A stretch of DNA of 64,000 nt from Holacanthus passer (lineage: Eukaryota; Chordata; Actinopteri; Pomacanthidae): contig JAFREQ010000043.1 of assembly GCA_025331565.1 (NCBI GenBank), positions 3,295,001 through 3,359,000 on the forward strand. Reading direction: 5' to 3'. Under the pieces are notes generated by a model that did not search any database, was not told the DNA's origin, and was given only the letters and a program-made list of their open reading frames with translations. Position 1 is the stretch's first letter; every line of letters begins with the position of its first letter. A program made the position numbers and the translations under genes. Of the stretch, positions 57,026 through 64,000 are shown piece after piece.

Positions 57026-60000
57026 ATGTACTCTCACGGTTCCGAGAGTTTAATTAAACAAGCAAGGTAAGAAAACCAGAAAAGGAGAACTTTCTTCTCT
57101 CTTCTCTTCAGCTGGTTTGCTCACGTCTCGCTGTCATTTCCTCTGTTAAGCTAACTAGGCTAAAGCTAGCTAGCCTGTAAAAACCTGCCAACACGTTGTA
57201 TTACTGAAACGTTTTATGTTCATTTAGTGTTACTTTTACCGCTTTCTGTCACAGGTAGGACTGCAAAAACAATTATCTTTATGTTGTGATCTAGTAACGT
57301 CACGTAATTTACTCTTTAAGTATCAAGTCTGTATCTGTGAAGTGTTAGGTTTACTACAGTGGCATTTTCAATGCAGGGCGTTTAAATGTAATGAAGTATT
57401 TTTATATTGGAATATTAAGCCAAGTAAAGGATCTAAATTCTTCCTACACAATTGATATTGGCGAGCCCCATTCAGCATAATGAGTACTTAGACTTTTGTT
57501 GCTATAAAAACATTTTCTTTCCAATACTTCTGTACTTTTACTTGAGTACAAATCTGAATGTAAGACTTTCCTTGTAATGCATCATTTTATAATGTGTGGT
57601 GGATCCCCAAAATCTTTATCTGCAAAGTATGGGATTAGTAGGTCTGGAGTGGACGTGTGTAGCATGTAATAATATTTAAATTGTCAAAAAGTGTTGATGC
57701 TTTTGTGACACTGTAACGAGCAATGTTAGATATATTTTTACTTTCTGCAGGTAAACGACCTAAAGGATTAATTAACTATCAAAAGTGGAGTTGATGAATG
57801 TTGTGTCCATCGATCAGGTGGCAACATGTTTTAGCAATAGATCTCAAAGGAGGCTAAACTAGGTGTACTCTTTGTGTCATTTTTAGGGAGATCCAGGAGT
57901 CTGAGCTGCAGAAGTTTTACAGCAGATTGGTCAAGCTGCTCCAGGGGAAGGAGCTCGGTCATGAGACTGTGGACTCCCTGCAGAGGCTGCACCTCATCCT
58001 CTCTGCCACAAAGTACACCAGGACGTAAGAGCTTCCACCAACACGTCCTATACAGAGGGCACGAGCCACTTTCCATTCACATTCACTTTAATCTGAACTT
58101 TTCAGACTTGTTAATTCATTGCAGTCTTCATTCCTTTCAACCTGTTCCATCATTGTCCTTCCTTTATCCTCCCTCTTTTTCTCTTTCCTCTAAACCCCCA
58201 TTTACTGTTTGTGGTGATATCACCTGCCCTCTCAGGTAGCAAGCACAAAGAGCCATACTAAGTTTCACCTTCACTCTTCTCAATCTTATTCTTCTTTTTC
58301 TGCTCCAAACTCTTAAATATTCAGCACGAGAACATTTCCGCCACAGTCTTAAATCTCCCCCTTTGTTATCAATCAAAGGTTGCCTCCAGAGCTTCAGAAG
58401 AGGATTCTGTCACTCCTCTCGTCACCTTCTGAGCAGCTTCAGGCGCTGAGCTCAGCTGTGCTCAGAGAGACACTGTCTCTCTCTGGTCAGGACCTCAACT
58501 ACAACCAGGAGAACATCGGTCAACTGAACAGCCATGCTGCTGCCCTGCTTCTCTCACAGGTGTGCAATAATGCTTCTTATGTATGTGTTATGTAAGGTAC
58601 AAGAGTAAGACATATTGTAGTTTGTTTTAGTATGTGTTAAGCTATAGAATTTTATAAGACTCAAGCACTTTTCATAGATTTAGCACTAAGTAATGTATGA
58701 GCCCATAAAGGAGCCTGTTTTGTTTTCAAATCTACACTTGCGAGTTTAACACAGTCTCATAAACTTTAACCCCAACAGGCTGGATCCAGGGCTGATCTGT
58801 CATCTCTCTGCACTCAGCTCCTCCGCAGTCTTGAAAGCCGACAATCAGAGGGGCCAACTCACTTGCTCACACACACCCTGCCCATTATCAACACCATCCT
58901 CACACACAGCCCTGAGTGCCTCACTGAAGGTAGCAGACAGATCACAGAGCAAGTTTCCACCTAATTTAAAAGCTAAGAGGTAAAATCAAAAGTTATGGGG
59001 AAGTTTTCACACACTTCTTTCTCTCCACCTGACTTGCTACAGATCACGTGACCCTCCTGAGTAAAAAGCTTGTCGATTGGCTGCGGTATGCTAGCATCAC
59101 TCAGGGAGGCGGTGCTTCTTCAGGAGGATTCTTCACAGGGCCCAGGTCACGTCAGGTAAGCTGCTTTCATATTCGCCCTGTAAAGAATACTCTAAGCTTT
59201 CAACTCTTTCATTAATGTAGAAAAGATATATGTCAAGTTTTATTACTTTATTGTATATCTTTGTAAGTGTATGTGTGTGTTTTGTGCTAGCCGGTGCCCA
59301 TAGCAGAGCTGGATGGGACAGTTTCAGGGGATTTCTTCACTGTGCTGTGTGTGGGCCAGGGCTTCACTGAGGACCAGTGGATGAACGTCTATTCTTTCTC
59401 CATGCTTCACCACTGGCTTCTCACGTACCACTCTGTTTCTAACGGCAACACCGCAGCTGACACTGGTATGACCTCACCACTGATACAAACCACAACATTT
59501 TGCCTTCAAGTCCTTGAGAGGATTATTACTTGTCATATCATAGCTCCATAGTACACACAAGGGACTTCAGCCTCAAAGTATGGTCCCTGAAGGCTGTTAA
59601 TTCATTCATAGCAGCCATCTCAGATGACCTGATCTGTGTTTTCATCATCTTCAGCAAACAGGCTGCAGCTCAGCCTCTCCCTCTCCCACTCCTTTTCTAA
59701 TGGTAAGACATGTCAGTTTGTGGACCCTCCCTGCATGCGTGTTCCTTTTACACCTTCTGTCTAACTTCGGGGCGGCACGGATCAACTCACAGTACTTGAT
59801 CTAACAAACCATCTCACCAGAAATCCTCATCTGTGCCTTCTTAATTACATTTTCATGGGTGTATGGGTCTTCCTTTTTAATCCTCTCATGGGTTTGCAAA
59901 CATGAATGAATCACTGTGCTGAATGACTAATGTGGTTAGAATGGAATGTCACTATAGTAAACATACATCTACCACAGAGCTATGTATGCTGCTTATGGTG

Positions 60001-63000
60001 TGTGTATATTATGAGCAGCCAGATTCTGACTTTTATGATTTTGATTTTTTCCTCTTGGCACTTCTGTGATGGTCTTCAGGCCTAATTTGATCAAAGTACA
60101 TCATATTCATATAAATATTTAATTTATAATAATTATCTTTTTACGCATTTGTGAAATAGCTCAGTGTGATGTGGTTCTTGCTGCTCTCCTCTGGTTGATT
60201 GGACTGAACAGCTTGGGGCTTTTTCCTTTGCCATATTATAATTCCACTATTATTTTTTTCTTTTCTTCTTTCTAAAAGGATGTGATGGGTCACTGATTAA
60301 CCTAACTGTGTCTAAACTTTTCTAATAATCTCTCCTCTAAACCTCAACAATAAACTTACCTTAAAGCTGTCATTTTAAAGTAGGGATGGGCAGATGAAGC
60401 TTTATGAAGCTTTGAGCTGAAAATAGATTTGGAGCTTCTGGGCTTCAAACACAGCTGCACAGTGACATCTAGTGATTTGTAAGAGTTACAGCAGCTCCTC
60501 AAGACTGTGACTGAAGCGCAACACCTCTATTATTTTAATAGTGTTAGTCTTATGCTGTTTGTGTACAATAAACGTCCAAGAAGATATTGAATATTGTTGC
60601 TGACATTAAATATGAATGTACCTTATTGGTGTAGTTATTAGTATCATTCACATTACATTTTATATAATTTGCACTGTGATGTGATATTCATTAAATTAGC
60701 CCGTTACTTCTATTACATTATTAATTAGTGTCAGGTGGTCTCATACTTATGATTATGTCTTTTGCCACCATATTTCTCAGTCATTCTCCTCTCTTTATTC
60801 CAAAAATATGCCAGTCACATAGTTCAGCTACAAAACTTTAAAATCTGTCAAACTGAATGAAAACTGAAACTCCTCCTGAAGCCGCAGTGACGTTTGAAGC
60901 TTGAGACGTCATCGGCCACATGGTTTTCTTCACCTGCTCTGACACAATGTATTGAAACAGTGTACTTCACAGAACTGACACAAGCTGTTTATAAGTTAAC
61001 AATCATCCGCCCAGATCTAGTTTAAAGGTGCCCGGTGGAGTTTTCTTGTATGACAAACTTGTCACAAAATCACATAGTTGGGGGTAAACTCTATTGCTTC
61101 TGGTGGCCAAAAATCTTGAATAAAAAAGTAGTTTACAGTAGTTTTGATAAACAAAACCTTTCCACTCATTATAATTCCTGCTCACTGTTCAGATTTGGCA
61201 TCAAGTCTTCAAAGAAGGCATTATGCAGAATTAGATTATAATAAATCATCATGTCTTGAAGAAGGCTTTGACCTCTCATTCCTGACCTCCCATGCTGCAG
61301 ATGACCGCTCAGAGGTAGACGGGTCGGTGGTTTCGATGGTTTCAGCGACTTCCTCCTCTAGCCGATTGCTGCCTCCAAAGGAGCGTCTGAGAGAGAAGGC
61401 TTTCCAGTACTGCCAGCGCCTCATCGAGCAAAGCGACCGCAGTGAGTGTGTGTGTGTGTGAGAGAGAGAGAAGTAATACATATACATGAGGCTGTCTAGT
61501 CTTGTATCTGTACACTAGATTTTAGCCTATGTTAGTGTGAACATTTGTGATTTGTGTTCTTCTCTTTGTCTCAGAGGCACACAAAAGGACAGACACAGAC
61601 CTGCAAAAAGCGGTGAGCTTATATATCATTTATTATTACTATTACTTTACTACCGTTAAGAAAAAAATCCACCCCAAATACTGATTGGTGTATTTTTCTC
61701 AATTCCAGTAGAATCTCTCAGCATTGTCAATAAAGCAGTGTAAAATTGTGTACTGTGTTAAGTTTTTTTCTTAATTTGAGGGGAATGCTGTCTTTTCTGT
61801 TACTATGCTGTTACTAACTCTCTGTACGCCCACACATACAACAGCTGAATACAAATTCAGAAGTTGGTGCAGAAAAAAACATACCAGAACACAGCGCTCA
61901 CATTTGAGCAACACTATAAACCAGATTTTATACCGGTGACTTTATTGTGTTTGTTCTGTCAGTGTCTGGTGGAGGCGGTGTGCATACTGGACTGTGTGTG
62001 TGTGGAGGACGCCTCACTGGTCTACCGAACGTTCCCGTGCATCAAGGCACTCTTTGGTCGGCTTAGCTCAGACCTGTCGTTCGCCAGAGTCCTGTTACCC
62101 ATAGCACAGTTCTACCTCAACCATGGTGTGTACATGTGCTCAGTGTCACATATGTCTCTTTTTTTTCTCCAAATCACATATGAACATGCTCACTTCAGTT
62201 CCTTGATTCCCTAATCCCAAAAGCATTTGAGGTTTAAAACAGCTACACGTGTACTTGAACCCATACAGGTGAGATGGCTGCAGTGGATTGTGAGAGTGTG
62301 TGGAATCTGGTGTTTGGTCGATTCCCTGCCGAGCTGTTCAACGACCACTTCCTGGCACACGAGCTTCTACGCTTCCTGCGGCTGAACCTCGAGAGCCTGC
62401 AGCTCCGAGTCCCACAGTACACCCACTCCTTCCCAAACCTGCTGAAGGTGAAAACCAAAAAAAGGCAGTCACACAGAGATCCTTTTGACAGTTGTATCAT
62501 CTACACATACCTATTGAGTCCATAATGTGGAAAATGAGGGCTATGCAAGCTGTCTGCTTTCTGTCTGTCTCTGTAGTTGTTAGCATGGCACAGCCCGGCA
62601 GTGGTGGATGACTTTGTGGATCTGCTGCCCTCTCTGGTGACAACTGGAACGGCAGTGGAGCTTCTGCACACTCTGCTGGACCTGCCCTGTCTCTCTGCCA
62701 CGCTGGTCTTACAAATCAGGTGCACACACATCACAGCACAACTGTCTAAAAAATATTCATACTGCCTACCAGACTGATTTTCCACCATCTCATTCAACTG
62801 TTCAACTCTTGTGTATGTGTGTGTGTTTTTTGCAGGTCAATGTGTTTGCCCATCTCTGAGCCAGGTGGGCGTGGCCTCCTGTCACTTGATGCGTTCCGAA
62901 ACCCCTCTTTCCGTGGGCTTTTCCTCTTCCTGCTGCGAGAAGAAGCAGGCTCAGGTAATCGCAGTCACCAAATTAATGGAGTAGTTCTGGTATTTAGAAA

Positions 63001-64000
63001 TACCATATAATATCAATCTTCTCATCTAAAACCAGTTATTGGGGGACGTTTATTCAAGAAAAACAGCCATTTGAATCACTGTGTTTTTCTTTTTCCTTAC
63101 ACAGGTGACACCATTGACCGGCTGAGCACGCTCCACGAGCTGCTAGCCGAGGCTGCTGACTGGCCGAGAGTTGTTCAGTGTGCCCAGACTGTCCCTGTGC
63201 TGTTGCACATTTTTTTCAACACCGTCATCACGGTGAAGAGATGAAATGTTTATTACAACTGCTGCACATTAAAATGTGTAGTTTCAGTTGATAAAAACAA
63301 TATGATGTGTGTTCCTGTTTTCTAGGTAGCTGATGAGAAGCTTTTAGCTCACTTGATCCTGGTGATGCTGGAGAGAAGCAGCCTCCTTCTCAACATCCCC
63401 AAATACATCAAAGAGATACACAGGTAAACACATCATTGAGGATCTAAAGTGTTACTCTGCTGCACGTCTTCACCCTGATCTCCTCACTCACTCCACCCCT
63501 CTCTCTCTCTTTCTCTCTGCTCCTGCAGGGTGTTCAGCTGCCACCTGCTGAGGTTGTGCAAGCTCCACCCCTCTCTGGTGGTGGACCAGTCTCATGAGCT
63601 GCTGGATTTTGCTGGAGCCACAGCCAACGTCTACAGCAAAGAAGAAGTCTACACACATGTGGTAATGAAGCTGTGGTGGCAGAGAGAAGGATCCTGCTGA
63701 TTTAAGGATGATACATTTCTCCTGTCTGTATATTTTGGATCCTGTTCAAAACCAACTGCATCTCTTGTGTCAAGCATTTTTTTTAAATCTCAGCATTTTT
63801 TGTGTGTTGAATTATGGTAAAATATTTCATTAACAATAAAATGTGCCAAAACCAGACACCAAAATAATATTTCGCTTGTCTGGCTTTCAGGTGTGGGTGC
63901 TTGGAGAGTACCTGTCTGTGTCATGTGATTCCCGCTGCTCTGTGAGGCTCATCACTTCCTGCTTTGAGGCATTGGAGGCGGTGCTGTTTGAGATCACTTC
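57026..64000 (+). CDS. ap5z1: AP-5 adaptor complex subunit zeta-1 (3' end outside window)
   Basis: Zeta subunit of AP-5, which with SPG11 and SPG15 acts at late endosomes/lysosomes (human loss causes spastic paraplegia 48). Exons: 57026-57066, 57887-58024, 58379-58559, 58779-58929, 59043-59155, 59291-59465, [59655-59702 optional], 61301-61441, 61575-61612, 61963-62125, 62269-62447, 62577-62719, 62836-62954, 63105-63232, 63326-63423, 63529-63661, 63891 onward. Phases agree throughout, giving about 683-699 residues of a protein that is about 807 in human. An alpha-solenoid without membrane segments. Landmarks matching human: ESLIKQAREIQ, VDWLRYASITQGG, FTEDQWMNVYSFSML, DDRSEVDGS, RLLPPKERLRE, YCQRLIEQS and GEYLSVSCDSRCSV. 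The bracketed exon has no human counterpart. Confidence 0.95.
57395..57590. repeat. ACTTNAAGTA-family repeat in ap5z1 intron 1
   Basis: GCCAAGTAAAGGATCTAAATTC and CTTCTGTACTTTTACTTGAGTA match the family. Orientation is uncertain because the family is partly palindromic. Confidence 0.5.
60380..60960. repeat. possible hAT-type non-autonomous element in ap5z1
   Basis: AGGGATGGGCAGATGAAGC, repeated GAAGCTTTGA words, CAGTGACATCTAGTG and, near the end, GTGACGTTTGAAGCTT and GACGTCATC resemble a fish hAT-derived repeat. Lies between ap5z1 exons at 59.7 and 61.3 kb. Ends are not defined. Confidence 0.4.

Overview
The window is vertebrate nuclear DNA, almost certainly from a ray-finned (teleost) fish. 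The evidence is spliced genes with compact introns, several interspersed-repeat types familiar from teleosts (Tc1-like relics, a deleted Tc1-like MITE, CR1/L2-like LINE tails, an 'ACTTNAAGTA' repeat family, dinucleotide microsatellites), and proteins that are clear but diverged counterparts of mammalian genes. All exon models were built by hand from splice sites, reading phase and remembered family sequences; none was checked by alignment.

Layout: (1) 1204-2909 (+), a small four-exon gene of 122 codons, tentatively TEX33/CIMIP4-like. (2) 6905-12630 (+), il2rb, the interleukin-2 receptor beta chain, 9 coding exons, 556 aa. (3) 21407-22763 (+), c1qtnf6, a secreted C1q/TNF-related protein, 2 coding exons, 249 aa. 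(4) 28470-31576 (-), chst12, a Golgi chondroitin 4-O-sulfotransferase, 4 coding exons, 415 aa, with a probable CpG-rich TATA promoter near 34.25 kb. (5) 36467-48667 (-), card11, the CARD/coiled-coil/MAGUK scaffold, 24 coding exons, about 1162 aa, with a probable non-coding first exon ending at 54402. (6) 57026-64000 (+), ap5z1, the zeta subunit of adaptor complex AP-5, 17 exons seen (one optional), running off the right edge.

In human, TEX33, IL2RB and C1QTNF6 lie on chromosome 22q12-13, whereas CHST12, CARD11 and AP5Z1 lie on 7p22. This window therefore joins two blocks that are separate in human. IL2RB (JAK/STAT5 signalling) and CARD11 (antigen-receptor NF-kB signalling) both act in lymphocyte activation; C1QTNF6, CHST12 and AP5Z1 have unrelated roles (secreted ligand, matrix glycosaminoglycan sulfation, late-endosome trafficking).

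I did not find a wholly new molecular system. The best leads are regulatory: UG-repeat tracts serving as 3' splice sites in il2rb and card11 (the card11 exon is 42 codons, exactly six heptads of coiled coil); a duplicated CTCF-like motif between c1qtnf6 and chst12 with a third copy just past card11; a possible extra 48-nt exon in ap5z1; overlapping upstream ORFs before the chst12 start; an ambiguous GC/GT donor in card11; and a family of internally deleted Tc1-like elements sharing one deletion.
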